From Orychophragmus violaceus (taxonomy: Eukaryota; Streptophyta; Magnoliopsida; Brassicales; Brassicaceae), in the NCBI GenBank assembly GCA_030180135.1, contig CM058235.1, positions 11,889,145 to 11,953,144 on the forward strand: a DNA stretch of 64,000 nucleotides, in the 5' to 3' direction. Shown piece by piece: positions 33,283-46,100 of the stretch. Position 1 is the stretch's first letter; each line of letters starts with the position of its first letter. The position numbers and the translations under genes are program-made. The notes beneath the pieces are model-generated. The model made no database searches. It had not been told where the DNA came from and saw only the letters and a list, made by a program, of their open reading frames with translations.

Positions 33283-33689
33283 CTGCAGATGACAGGTACA
33301 ACTTTAACTAAACACAAAATTCCACGGATCATAGATCTCAGATAGTTCTTTTTAAAAATATTCCACTAAAAAAATCAAATAGAATCAGAGAAACCTATAT
33401 CAATCAGATCCTTCTTTGGAACTTCCTTTCCCTATCTCTCTTCCTACATATTCTCCTGCTTTGGAAATGCTTCTTGACGTCAATCCATAGAAATGTTTTC
33501 CCCATGCATAAACAAGTCATCTGCCAGAGATAGTAGATAACTCGGAATGTCTCAAGTGGTGAAGTAAAACACTATGAAACTAGACATTGATACTAGCTGC
33601 AGAAGGAGCTATGCTGTTACTATTAGCGTAAGACTGATTCTGTCGCAAACAGGGAGCAACTGAAATTCTATCAAACCAGTTAATGCGAA

Positions 33690-34330
33690 TGAAATATGTC
33701 CAGAATAACTCACCTGATGGATTTCCCTTCTTGCACAATTTGATGCTGCGTAGAGAAAACATAAACGAGGTTAGAAATATTAGGTAGGAAAAGATCATCT
33801 AATCTCAGTTATTAACAAAAAAAAGAAGACAGTTACTGAGACTTTTGTTTGATACCTTAGGTAAGAACATCTTTGCCTCCTTATTTCATTTACCACATCA
33901 TTGAACTTCTTTGATAGCTGATTATCATATTGCTGCAGCACATACTGTAAAGAAACACCCATTATCTTTGCTTAGCAGGATTCGACAACACCAGAAAAGA
34001 GAATTCCTCTTTCATGGCTTCGATAATTTGATAAGTAAATATGATGAAAATATCACAATAATGTCTTACAACTTTTTTTGCAAGTTAATTATCCTACAAT
34101 TTCATGCGCTAATAAAGAGAGAAATAGGTTGAGATTACTTGGCTAGGAATTTCAGCAGCTGAAGGAACATCAAGAAGTTTCTTCAGAATATCGGAGTCTA
34201 CTGATTCAGCAACATATAGTACACCATCTTCACCATTCTCAAGAAAATAGATTCCCTCATTGCTAAGGTGTTCACTGGACAAGGGGATTGAAGGAGGAAG
34301 GACTGATCCTTCGTTGTCCTGATAGATTGA
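33690..34330 (-). pseudogene. SEC24-like fragment (three exons) inside the CACTA
   Basis: Minus-strand blocks read SIPLSSEHLSNEGIYFLENG and DGVLYVAESVDSDILKKLL (34,139-34,325), then YVLQQYDNQLSKKFNDVV and NEIRRQRCSYLR (about 33,856-33,945), then SIKLCKKGNPSG (about 33,712-33,747). This is the C-terminal gelsolin-like part of SEC24, the cargo-binding subunit of the COPII coat. Intron borders are retained, so capture was from DNA and not from mRNA. A further block near 33,420-33,480 (AGEYVGREIGKG) is unassigned. Confidence 0.8.
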
Positions 34331-34368
34331 AAAGAATAATCAAAAGTTTCACAAACTGCAAATTAAGG

Positions 34369-34492
<124 letters not shown>

Positions 34493-34499
34493 ACTAAAA

Positions 34500-34740
34500 G
34501 TAGCAGCATCATACCTCGAGCCCAAGTCGAGGAGCGTGCGGACGGCTTCCATATCCCGAAGGATAAGGGATTCGTCGTCTTCGTCGTCCACGAACACATC
34601 TTCATCCACAAACTTAGGGTTTTGAGCTTTGGGGATTTTAGGGATTTAGCGGAGGTGCTTGGGAGTTTTTAGGGATTTAGCGGAGGTGCTTGGGAGTTTT
34701 TTTTGAGCTTTGGGGATTTTAGGGATTTAGCGGAGGTGAT
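34500..34740 (-). other. Possible first exon of the CACTA transcript and short tandem repeat
   Basis: On the minus strand an acidic open stretch reads FVDEDVFVDDEDDESLILRD, MEAVRTLLDLGSR, and ends at a GTATGATG donor near 34,514. Its origin is unknown. Upstream (34,620-34,740) a ~45-bp unit with GGGATTTAGCGGAGGTG is repeated three times. Confidence 0.4.
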
Positions 34741-35111
34741 GGGTAAGGAGCGGAGATCTGTGAAGGAGAAGGAGGAAAGAGAGAGGAGAGGAAAAAGAAT
34801 CTGTGTTTTTTTCTTTTTCTTTTTTTTTAACAAATGAATATGTGTTTTGGAAGAGAGGAAGGGGAAATTTTGGGAAAAGTTTCGCCAAAACCAAAAAAAA
34901 TTTAGCGCTCAATCGTAAAAATTTAGGCTCCAAAAATAATTTTTGGCTCCCGCTTAATAAATTTCCGTCTTAGCATTTTTAAAATGCTATGACAAAGTAT
35001 CCCAGTCCAGCATACCATCTTTAATAGCACTTAGTGAAACCGTGCTATCCTCAACTGCTATCAATGTCCATTTTTTTTGTAGTGTATATACATATATTCT
35101 AATACTCCCCC

Positions 35112-38100
35112 TCAAGATGTAGCGTGTAAATCTAAAACGCCCAGCTTGGACCGAAGATGTTGGAATTGATTGCGACCAGGAGATTTGGTAAAGATGTCTG
35201 CCGGTTGATCATGAGTAGGAACATAAGATGTTATGATGTTTCCCGCAGTAATTTCATCGCGAATAAAGTGACAATCTCCTTTGATATGTTTAGTGCGTTC
35301 ATGAAACACCGGATTAGCAGCAATGTGAAGTGCAGCTTGACTATCACAAAATAGACGCATAGGTTGAGAAAGCGAAACACCAAGAAACAAGAGAACCTCT
35401 TTGAGCCACAACAATTCTGTACATGTCATTGCCATAGAACGATATTCTGCTTCAGTGGAAGATAGAGAACCCCGAGATTGCTTCTTAGTTTTCCAGGATA
35501 TAGGTGAACTACCCAGCATAACAATGTAACCAGTAAGAGAGCAGCGAGTAATCGGGCAGGAATTGTAATCAGAATCACAATACGCATTGACTTGAAGCGG
35601 AGAGGTTGAGGAAAGGACAATGCCTTGGCCCGGTGATGACTTCAAATAGCGAACTAATCGTAGAGCTGACTCCCAATGATCTTCAAGAGGAGTTTGCATA
35701 AACTGAGCAAGTATGCTAACCGCATAACTGATTTCCGGTTTTGTGTGAGTGAGGTTAACCAATCTGTCAATGAGCCGGCAATACTGGTCCAGATTCTAGA
35801 AAGTCTTACTCTTTGAAGACAAGATATTATGATTCTGCTCCAGTGGTGTATCAAGACAATATTTCCGTTGAGAAAGGAATATACCATCAGAACCTCTTGC
35901 TACCTCAATGCAAAGAAAATATTTCAACTTGCAAAGATCCTTCATCTTGAAACACCTGCTAAGATATGCTTTAAACGAGCTAATAACTCCAGAATTATTT
36001 CCACAAATCATCAGATCATCAACGTACATGAGAACATGTAGAACCACTGATCCATGTGTATAAGCGAAAAGGGAATTGTCTTTGTGAGAATGAATAAATC
36101 CGTAGTCAAGAAGAGTTGTAGAAATCTTGGAGAACCAACAACGAGGAGCTTGTCGTAAGCCATAGATTGACTTCTTCAGTTTGCACACGAGAGACGGATC
36201 CCTGTTGTGAAAACCTGGAGGTGGTTTCATGTAGATAACTTCATCAAGATCACCATGTAAAAAGGCTATGAACATCCATTTGATGAAAGTCCCAATTGTT
36301 AACAGCAGCAACACTGAGGAGAACCAAATAGTCTCCATCTTAGCGACCGGAGCAAATATTTCCAAGAAATCGACACCTTCCTTCTGATGGTTTCCAAGCG
36401 CGACAAGACGAGCTTTATGTCGTTCCAGCTTACCATCAAAATTAAACATAAGACGATAAACCCACTTTGAGCCTAGAGCTTTTGTACCTGGTGGCAATGT
36501 TGAAAGTGTCTACGTTTCATTCAATTCTAAAGCGTCAATTTCGGCACGCATTGCTTTCGCCATTCTTTTATTTGAAATGCTTGTTTGTAAGTGACTGGTT
36601 CGTCAAACATAGTCACAGCAGAGAGAAACCTTTGATGCTCATAGCTGAATCTATCAAAAGTGACAAAATTAGCGAGAGGATAAGAACATTTACCTGAAGA
36701 CGATGACGAGAGACCGTTGAGAAGAGAGGTAGGGTTTATCATACATCGAGTGGAGTAAGTGAGATAAGACTCAAGTAAAACTGACCGTTTCTTCTCACGA
36801 AGTCCACGTCCAAGTGGTTCAACTCCAAGATCAAGAGGAGATGGACAGCCGTGCATGGGGAAGCCCCTTCGTTAGCAATAGATCGATCGTGAATGATACT
36901 AGTATCGTCAACAATATTTCGGGAGAAGATGAGGATGACAGCAAACTCTTCATGTCTTCAATATTCGGTAGGAAAGAAGGGTAAGTGAACACATCATCAT
37001 GTGGTATGTTGGATGAGTATGGAGCAGGAGGCGGTGAAGAAGAATCATCGGTGACAGAAGAGTCAGCAAATGGAAACTCATCTTCACGGAAGATAACGTC
37101 ACGAGTAACAAGGAAATCTTGAGCTTCAATGTCGAACACTCTCCAGCCTTTTTGAGTGTGAGGATAACCCATGAAAACACAACTTCTACTACGTGGATCA
37201 AACTTGTCTTTGTGTGCCGAGTGACGTTTAGCAAAGCAGAGACTCCCAAAGACTCGTAAGTGGTCGTAAGCTGGAGGAGAAGAATGAAGAATCTCAAAAG
37301 GTGTCTTTCCTTGTAGTAGTGGAGTCGGAGTGCGGTTAATTAGATAAGCAGCCGTCAGAATGCTCTCACCCCAGAATCTTGTTGGCAAATTGGCTTGAAA
37401 TAGCATGGACCGAGCCACATTTAGTATGTGTCGATGTTTACGTTCCACCCGACGGTTTTGTTGTGGAGTGTAAACACATGAAGTTTGGTGTAGTATCCCT
37501 TGTTCAAAAAAGAAAGAATGCAGACTAAGGAATTCATTGCCATTATCACTCCGCACTACTCGAACGGTTTTGTTAAATTGACGAGAGGCCATCGCAATGA
37601 ATTGTTTGATGAGAGTAGCAACCTCGCTTTTGTCAAGAAGAAGATAAGTCCATACCGCACGAGAGTGGTCGTCGACTATAGTGAGAAAGTAATGAGCTCC
37701 ACATGATGAATCAAGTTTATAAGGCCCCCATATGTCACAGTGTATCAATGAAAAACAATCGTCTGCTTTATTAATGCTCTCCGAAAACTTGCTCTTGCTT
37801 GTTTTGCTTGAATACAAACATCACAAAGATCCATAACATCATCCGTAGAAGAATCAAACCCGTCTAAAGTAGATAGAAAACATAATAGAACTTTCTTGGA
37901 TGGATGTCCCAAATGTAAATGCCACAAATTCTTGCTTTCGGAATGCTTCACTCGATTCACCCTCACTGAAACTCCTCCACGAAAATGATAAACCATGTTC
38001 CTCTCTTCAGCGGCTCCAATCACCGTCTTCAAAGTGCGGTCCTGTATCACGCAAACTTTGTCAGTGAACATATCAAAACAATAGTGTTCACGTAGTAGAC

Positions 38101-39290
38101 GAGCTAGGGAGATTAATGTGCAAGAGAGATCCGGGACAAATAGCACACGCTTTAAGCAAACCAAATTCCCAAGTTTGAGATTTCCTTCACGAGATGCATA
38201 TGTATGTTTTCCATTTGGAAGAACAATAATGCTTCGAGGAATCTCATGAATATCACACAGTAGATCAACATCATATGATGTGATGCGCCTGAATCTAGCA
38301 GAAAATCAACACAACTAGGCTTACCGGACAATTTTTCATGTGACGAAGAAGAAGAGGAGTCGGATTTCAACAAGTTAACGATTTGAGACCAAGTTTGCTA
38401 ACGCCCGGAAGATCAGGTAACGTTGTATTTGATACAACTTGTGCATTGTTGGCACGATAAGTAGAGATCCGTCCTCTTCCACCGCCTCGTGTTGAGAATC
38501 TACCTCGTCCACGTGAGGAATCAGTGCGACGATTTGGATCACCGTTCTTTTCAATCCACCACTCCAGCAACCCGTGTAGCTGAAAGCATGTCTCAACCTT
38601 GTGGTTCATGTGCCCTTGATTATTTGCACGTGTAGCTAAGGTAATAGCATATACGCCTTTTTGAACGGCAAAACCAACAGCATCAATCCTTTCTTCTTTG
38701 CTTCGTACAACAGTTTGATGACGCTCCTCAGAGATGACTTCAGAGTAGATATGGTCAAGAGTGAGATTTGTATCACGATTCAGACGACTAAGAATATTGT
38801 TTCGAATGGTCCCAAGCTTAGAAGCATCAAGACCCAAGAGGAACTGATGGATACGCTCGTGATCACGTCTTTGAGTCTGCTTAAGCCATTGAGGACATGT
38901 CGAGTCGTTGCAACAACAGGTTAGGAGTGGTTCAAATTCGTCCAAGTCATCCCACATGATCTTCAGCTTTCCAAAATAATATGCAACTTCTTGTTCGCTT
39001 CTGAGTACAACCAACAATAGATGCCTTAATTTGATGAACATGAGATGTGTTTCCTATCGAATAACGAACCTTCAAATTATCCACATCGTTTTTGCATTAT
39101 CCACAAATGAATTAACCTTTTGTACCTTTGGATCGAGACTTTCATAAAGCCATCCTACAAGCATCGAGTTGATTTGAATCCATCGTTCGTAGTCTGCTGA
39201 ATCGAGAACGGGTTTAGGAAGTGTCCCGTCAATAAAACCCAACTTGTGCTCCGCCTGAGTTGGACATATGGGGTTGCATTGACCCACCAA
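35112..39290 (-). pseudogene. gag-pol of the decayed Copia element
   Basis: In minus-strand order: Gag remnant KLGFIDGTLPKP and ADYERWIQINSMLVGWL (39,290-39,072) and a further Gag part (39,041-38,367); protease DFLLDSGASHHM (about 38,330-38,280); GAG-pre-integrase WHLHLGHPSKKVL (about 37,900); integrase FSLIHCDIWGPY, RSDNGNEFLS, TPQQNRRVERKHR (37,817-36,831); RT ALGSKWVYRL, GDLDEVIYMKPP, MYVDDLMICG (36,497-35,796); RNase H CDSDYNSCPITRC and STEAEYRSMAMT (35,762-35,112). At least four frame breaks separate these blocks, so it is inactive. Confidence 0.85.
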
Positions 39291-39300
39291 TCAACCAACG

Positions 39301-39575
39301 ACCTTTTCAATAAACAAAACCAAAACCAATTTAACCATCTTGGATTTTATTCATAAGGAAGAGCCACCAAACACTTACAATAAAAGCCATTTATTCTTCC
39401 CCGTTTCTAAACTTCATGGGACTCCACCATCATGACTTTCATACCCAAAGACGTGAACCCCACGCAACACAAGCCAATCCTCTCTCTAAGCTTGTACACA
39501 CCAAACAAAACAAAACAAAACAAATCCAAAGAGGATCACCACACCACAACAACAACAACGAAAAGCTTCAATACA
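39301..39575 (+). other. Upstream region of the split host gene
   Basis: CAAAACAAAACAAAAC-type and CACAACAACAACAAC-type A/C-rich sequence just before the ATG at 39,576 looks like a plant 5' leader. No further element is recognised. Confidence 0.35.
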
Positions 39576-39813
39576 ATGGGAGTGAAAGCAACTTTGGTTA
39601 ACTTCAAATCAAAGCTTTCCATATCATGCAACAGATTTGTCTATCTTTTTCGCTTCAGAGTTAAAAGACCTGTCTTTATTAGACCTCTTTGTCGTGCTCG
39701 TCATGGCAATGTCAAACCAAGACATCATCATCATCCCAAGAAGCCATTATGTCCTTCCTCTTTGCTGTCTTGTCTCTGTTTTCTCAGCACAAACAAAGAC
39801 CAGAAGATGAGCC
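39576..39813 (+). pseudogene. Host gene exon 1, left part, cut by the Sirevirus
   Basis: The start ATG is followed by GVKATLVNFKSKLSISCNRF, a basic and His-rich stretch (RHHHHPKK) and a Cys/Leu-rich segment. The frame runs to the GAGCC duplication (39,809-39,813). After the Sirevirus it continues at 48,905 in the same frame to a GTAAGA donor at 48,929. The whole spliced gene would be 201 aa. It has no stop or frameshift apart from the insertion. Confidence 0.6.
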
Positions 39814-40371
39814 TGTAAAACCTGATGAACACGATAAGCCAATACCAATTGCAAATTCTCAAGAACTTATCTTTATTAGAAATCAGTTAAACACTTTTAC
39901 AAGCTGTTTAATCAGAATTACACACAGCCTAAGCTAGGCTTGTCACTGACAGATTTCTAACTACCCCAAACGCAACTTAGCAACAGCTAATTGCCTTTGT
40001 AAAATCCCAAAACCAGACTCTTAAACAATTTGCCTTAATCTCCTAAACTTAGCACGATTGTCTATCTCACGCTTAAGTCACACCTTAACCTAAGTTGCCT
40101 CTACCATATATATATGTCCATATCTTTTCGGTTGAGTAGATCTTGTTGTGGATCACTCCAAATCAGAATCCGTTACTCCTTGCAATCTTCAAGAGATTCC
40201 CTCAGCTGCTTCCAGGCTCCACTCACGTTTCGCCAGATCAGCTACTTCACGTTACTTCTTAGCTCCACTCCTGTTGCGCCACGTCACCTCTCCAACGCCA
40301 GTTGGTCCTCTTGTCACAAGTCTTACACAGTTGTTAGCTCTGTGTTACATACGGCTCTTTGTGTGCTAACA
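39814..40371 (-). repeat. 3' LTR of the Sirevirus-like element
   Basis: 558 bp (plus strand TGTAAAACC...GTGCTAACA). A TATATATATG box lies near 40,106-40,116. Confidence 0.93.
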
Positions 40372-40651
40372 ATCTCCCCCTTTTTGTCTGAATGTGACAC
40401 CTCAAGCAAACCTATGATCATGCCAACACATACACCCAGACAGAGAACAACTTGCTTGCTAAAAGACATGATTAAATCAATTCATCATCCAAATCATCCA
40501 AAGAGAGTTCCATAAGTCATTCCAAAAAAAAACATACGTCCTACAACCGAGAGGGGATGAATAGAAATCGAGATTCTAATCCAAGCATAACCAAAAAGAA
40601 AAATAAGAAGAATCTACTAATTCCTCCCCCTATCTACAGAGTGCACGGTCT

Positions 40652-42000
40652 CTAGTCACTTTCATGAAGATCCTTATCCTCAGCAGCTGCAGTTGATGTA
40701 GATGCACCATCTCCTAACTCTCCCCCTGCTTGAGTGCACACTCAGAACAAAAACCACAATGCACACACAGATAACTAATCTCCAATATAGGACATGAGAA
40801 CTTACCTTGAATACGCCGGAGTATCTTGCGGCTTAGCTGGAACAGGGCCAGAGCGTCCTCCTTCAAGGTCGTGGGTTGGGGTCCAATGACATCTTCCTTC
40901 TTTGCAACGCCCTGTTTCTTGTCATGCTTCATTGTGATGGGAAGAACAGATGCTGAATCTTTCTTCTTGAAGGTCACCTTGCGCTGGAACTGAAGAATCT
41001 GACAGATTAAGTTCGGGTACATCAGGTTATTGTTCTTCTCTGGGTTAGTAGCAATATCCAGAATCTGGAAGTAGATCAGCTGGCCAAGATCAAACTGCTT
41101 GTTCTGCAGTATCATGTGCAGAAACTTCACACGACTCTGAATCATGGAGGACTTGTTAGACGTAGCCATCCAATTAGCACAGCAGAACTTGTACAGAATC
41201 TGCATTGTAGCCGTCATGTGCTTGGAACAAAAACCATTCCACTGTTTCCATTTCCCATCCGTGAGTGCAATAACAGCAGCAGTGATATCTTCAGATTCCC
41301 ATGGAGTCCGAGATTGTTTCTCCAAACATGGAAGCATGTACATTTTATTAATAATCTCAGGAGTGAACTCAAACATCTGTCCTCTAACAAACACCATATT
41401 TGTTCCATTCCGATACTCCAAATTTCCCAGATTCGCATAGAATTCATGAACAATTTCGGGAACATACCCTTCGACATGCAGGACAGTGTAGAGTAGACCC
41501 GCTTCAGCTATTATCTGTTTTGCTTCATCTAGGTTCGGATCATCAATCGGTAAGACATTCATGGGATGAATGTTCCGATTCTCAAACGCTTTTACTCGTC
41601 GGCTTGCACTTTCGGACACAAAAATCGGATTGAAACTTCGCTTCAATGGCTTCAATCGACCCGGATCCTTTTTATCCATTTCCTTCACCTTCTTGAGATT
41701 TTCTTGTCTCAGATTTGCATGTAGTAGAAGAGGAACATCAGAAATTGCTTCTTCTTCCATAATTTGTTTGTAGAACTGTTTTTTGAGTTCATCGGAATTC
41801 TGCCGGTGCAGAGACGGGTTCGTTTCTTTCGTCGCTTGTGGAGGTGCTTCATCGGTGGTCGAAATCGGAGTATGGCTGCTTGATTCGGGAGTGGCGGTGT
41901 TTTCCTCAGCTGCTAGACGACGGCGAGTGAATCGGCGGAGTGCTGCGAGTGTCATTTGGCCGTCATCAAGGTAATCGGAGCTTGGTCGCTTGGGTGCCAT
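40652..42000 (-). CDS. Third ORF (ORF3) of the Sirevirus, probably spliced, plant-transposon-protein type
   Basis: Starts MAPKRPSSDYLDDGQMT at 42,000 and runs to a strong GTAAGT donor at 40,805. An 80-bp intron (40,726-40,805) ends in CAAGCAG. The second exon (40,652-40,725) continues in frame as GGELGDGASTSTAAAEDKD with a TAG stop, giving 422 aa. Unspliced, the frame would end at 40,714 after an unrelated Cys-rich tail (428 aa). Residues about 160-330 (YVPEIVHEFYANLGNLEYR, MVFVRGQMFEFTPEIIN, WKQWNGFCSKHMT) resemble the 'putative plant transposon protein' domain found in extra ORFs of plant LTR elements. There is no signal peptide or membrane span, so it is not an obvious envelope. Its function is unknown. 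Confidence 0.7.
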
Positions 42001-43139
42001 GGGCTTTTCGAGAGAGAGAACAAGATTCTAGGTTTTCTTGGAAGAGTGAATGAACTGGGCTTTCCGAGCTGAAAGTAGTCCAATTAAATAACCGAGCTGG
42101 ACACACTTAAGCAGCAGAGCTGAAAACACTTAATGGGCCTGAAATCACTCTTACTTTAAACACCAAGCTCATTAGACACGTTAGTAACACAGGTGCATAA
42201 TCTGTTCAATACAGAAGACAAAGAATCCCATATAGTTTTCAACCAGTATTTATTCAAGGCAGTTTGTTCAAGGTGCTTGTGAGGACCCCATGTCTCGTTT
42301 TAGTACATGTAGTCAATTCCTTATTCTTAATCAGATTTACATAGACATAATGAAATTCTAACCTGTTCCACCATAAGACGAGTGTCCCACATAGGCTAGG
42401 CAGTATACTCCATATCTGCTGATAGGTTTTTGAAAGTGATCATCCTGCAGATTGGGTAGCCAGAACCATCTCATGACCTTTGACATATTCCTCCTGACAA
42501 GGGTGACTGAGTTCAAACTGAGCTGCTCATTCTAGTGAGTTGTTTTCTTTATCCTTTGGATTCCAGATAGCATACTTATGCCTACATAATCTGAATCCTT
42601 GTCTGATCTTCCACAATGCTTATTGTGTCACAGACGACAATTCTGCAAGAGACTTTCAGAAGGCACTTTTCTGCTCTCATACTCTGGCCTCTTGCCTGAT
42701 CCAAACAGTGATCGAGCACACTCTCTCCCCCTTTTTTTTTATATGTGTCTGGGTCATCCCTTTTTTACTTTTGATGAATAGAAAGAGTGCATCGAGTGTT
42801 CTTCTCTTCAGGCCTCAGAATTGTCTTTCTTGAATTTGAGTACACTCTCTCCCCCTTTTTTTTTTTTCATATGTCTGGGTCATCCTTTTTTTTACTTTTG
42901 ATGAATAGAGAGAGTGCATCAGATTCCCTTTTCTTTCTTTCTCGTTTTTGCACAGTCACTTCCCTTGTCCAAACTTCCAGAGCAATCTTTAGTCAATGTG
43001 ATCATGAGAGGCAGCTATTTTCACTGATACTCCAATCTGCCTGAGGTTTTCGGTGTTGATATTTACAGGAGATAAAAACACAGACTATGAAGTACACTTT
43101 TAAACCTCTGAGTTGACCCTCTTTTCATGGCAGAACCTG
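42001..43139 (-). other. Non-coding region between pol and ORF3 with duplicated purine tracts
   Basis: Two ~110-bp imperfect copies (about 42,712-42,800 and 42,838-42,925) carry a tract that on the minus strand reads AAAAAAAGGGGGAGAGAGTG. Repeated polypurine tracts upstream of the 3' LTR are a reported Sirevirus hallmark. No ORF is seen. Confidence 0.6.
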
Positions 43140-46100
43140 TCAAAATTCACACATCCCAAGAGCTTTGCGCAAGCGCACAAAAGTGTTAAATTCAAGAGCT
43201 TTAGTGAATATATCAGCAAGTTGTTTTTCAGAGACTACATGCACTATTTCAACAAGTTTTTCCTCCACAAGTTCCCTGACAAAGTGATGCCTTATGTCTA
43301 TATGTTTAGTACGAGAATGTTGAACAGGATTCTTTGATATGTTAATAGCACTCATGTTATCACAATGCACGAGAAGAGTTCCAGAGATCATACCATAGTC
43401 ATCCAGCATGTGTTTCATCCAAATGAGTTGAGTGCAACAGCTGCCAAGGGCAATGTACTCAGCTTCTGCAGTTGACAGTGTGATGCAGTTTTGTTTCTTG
43501 CTGTGCCAGGATATCATGTTGTTTCCCAGAAAGAAACATCCTCCAGATGTGCTTTTCCTGTCATCTACACTTCCAGCCCAATCCGCGTCACAGTAGCCAG
43601 CCAGATTTGTGTTGGTGTCTTTTGTATAGAACAAACCCAAATTTGTTGTTCCCTTAACATATTTGATGATCCGTTTTACTGCAGCAAGATGCGATTCTTT
43701 TGGAGATGCTTGGTATCTTGCACAGACGCCAACACTGTGGCACAGATCTGGACGACTAGCAGTTAGATACAACAAACTTCCTATCATGGCTCGATACAGC
43801 TTTTCATCCACCTTCACTCCATTCACATCCAGAGATAGCTTTGATGTAGTACTCATTGGAGTTCGTGACTCCTTACTTGTCTGCATTCCGAACCGAGTTA
43901 TCAAGTTCCTGGCATAAGTGCTCTGGCACACGAATATACCTTCATCGGTTTGCTTCACTTGTAAGCCCAAGAAGTAATTCAGTTCCCCACACATACTCAT
44001 TTCAAACTCACTGGTCATGTCTTTCACAAACTGATTAACAAAATCCTGTCGTGTACTTCCAAAGATGATATCATCCACATAGATTTGCACAATCAAAATA
44101 TCTGTCTTTTCATGCAAGATGAACAGTGTTTTGTCAACATTACCTCTTCTGAACCCAGATCCTAGAAGAAACTTAGTCAGTCTCTCATACCAAGCTCTTG
44201 GAGCTTGCTTCAAGCCGTAGAGAGCTCGTTTCAGTTTGTATACATGATCCGGAAACTTTGGATCCTCGAAACCTTTCGGTTGTGCAACATACACTTCTTC
44301 TTGCAGAATTCCATTCAGAAAAGCACTCTTGACATCCATTTGGAATAATTTGATGTTCAACTTGCAGGCTATTCCGAACAGTAATCGAATGGATTCAAGC
44401 CTAGCCACAGGTGCAAATGTCTCATCGAAATCTACTCCCTCAATCTGACAGTAACCCTGTGCAACCAATCTGGCTTTGTTCCTTACAATGTTCCCATCTT
44501 CATCAATTTTATTCTTGAAGATCCACTTAGTTCCAACAATATTGACGTCCTTAGGCTTTGGAACTAAATCCCAGACATCATGTCGTACAAACTGATCCAT
44601 CTCTTCATGCATAGCATGTGTCCAGAATTCATCATCAAGCGCCTTTTTCACATCTTTTGGTTCTTCCAGTGACACAAAACATGCCAACTTAACCATCTTC
44701 TTGAAATCCAGTTTGATTTTTCTGGTTTTCCTTTCATCATCAAGTTCTCCAAGAACATCAGCAGCTGAATGATTTCTAGGAACTGTAGGCTTTTTAATGA
44801 CTAGCTCTCTTGGGGATGGAGGGACCTCAGTTTCGATTTCAGCTTCCTCTGTATCTGACTCATCAGTGGCTTGTTTGTGTAAGTCACTGTTTTCCTGTGT
44901 AAGATCCCCAATAACTGTGCAGCCTTTATCATCAAACACAACATTTACTGATTCACAGACAGTTCTAGATGTCTTGTTATACACTCGGTAAGCCATACTA
45001 TTTGTTGAATACCCCAGAAATATTCCTTCATCACTCTTAGAATCGAATTTTCCAAGGTTGTTCTTATCATCCAGTATATAGCATACACAACCAAACACAT
45101 GAAAGTAACTCAAGTTGGGTTTCTTTCCTTTCCAGATCTCATAGGGTGTGGTCTTTGTACCAGGCTTGACATACACTCTGTTGATAATGTAGCATGCTGT
45201 GTTGATAGCCTCAGCCCAGAAGCGTGTGGCAACATTGTTACCATGTAACATTGCCCTAGCCATTTCTTGCAAAGTTCTGTTTTTTCTTTCAACAACTCCA
45301 TTCTGTTGAGGAGTCCTAGGAGCTGCAAACTGATGTTGAATCCCATGTTTATGACAGAAGTCCTTGAATACTTCATTTTGAAACTCTCCTCCATGATCAC
45401 TCCTGATTTGCATTATGTTACCTTTTGAAGTTTGTAACTGTAATGTCAGGATTTTAAAGCTCTCAATGGCTTCTGATTTCTCTTTTAGGAACCGTACCCA
45501 TGTGAACCGAGAAAAATCATCTACTAGAACAAAGATGTATCGTTTCCCATTTATACTTTCTGTCTGGACTGGCCCCATTAAATCCATATGAACCAACTCA
45601 AGGATCCTTTTTGAGCTTATGTCAGCTACCTTCTTGTGTTGCACTTTGATCTGTTTTCCTTGACAACAGCCTTTGCAGACAGTATTGGTGCTTGATTCAA
45701 GTTTCGGAACACCTCTTACCACCTCTGCATTTACCAATTTCTGCAGACCATGTATGTTCATATGCCCAAGTTTTCGATGCCACAGATCAAGTTGTGATTC
45801 AATGACAGACATGCACTGCTCTGAGGGTTTCCACATGTAGCAGTTGTTTCCAGACCTTACACCCATTAGCACAACATTACCTTGCTGATCAACTGCCTGA
45901 CATTCTGTTTTAGTGAAGATGACCTTTAACCCTTCATCACACAACTGACTTATGCTGATTAAGTTAGCTTTGAGCCCCTCAACATAGTAGACGTTCACCA
46001 ATGAAGGTTGTTCCTCATCATCTATCTTTCCCACACCCAGAATTTTACCTTTAGCACCATCTCCAAAGGTCACTTTTCCACCCTTAATATCCGAATAGCC

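Noticed and set aside
40714..42000. ORF3 as a viral envelope protein
   Set aside because: No signal peptide or membrane segment, and the visible similarity is to a plant-transposon-protein domain. Position alone is not enough.
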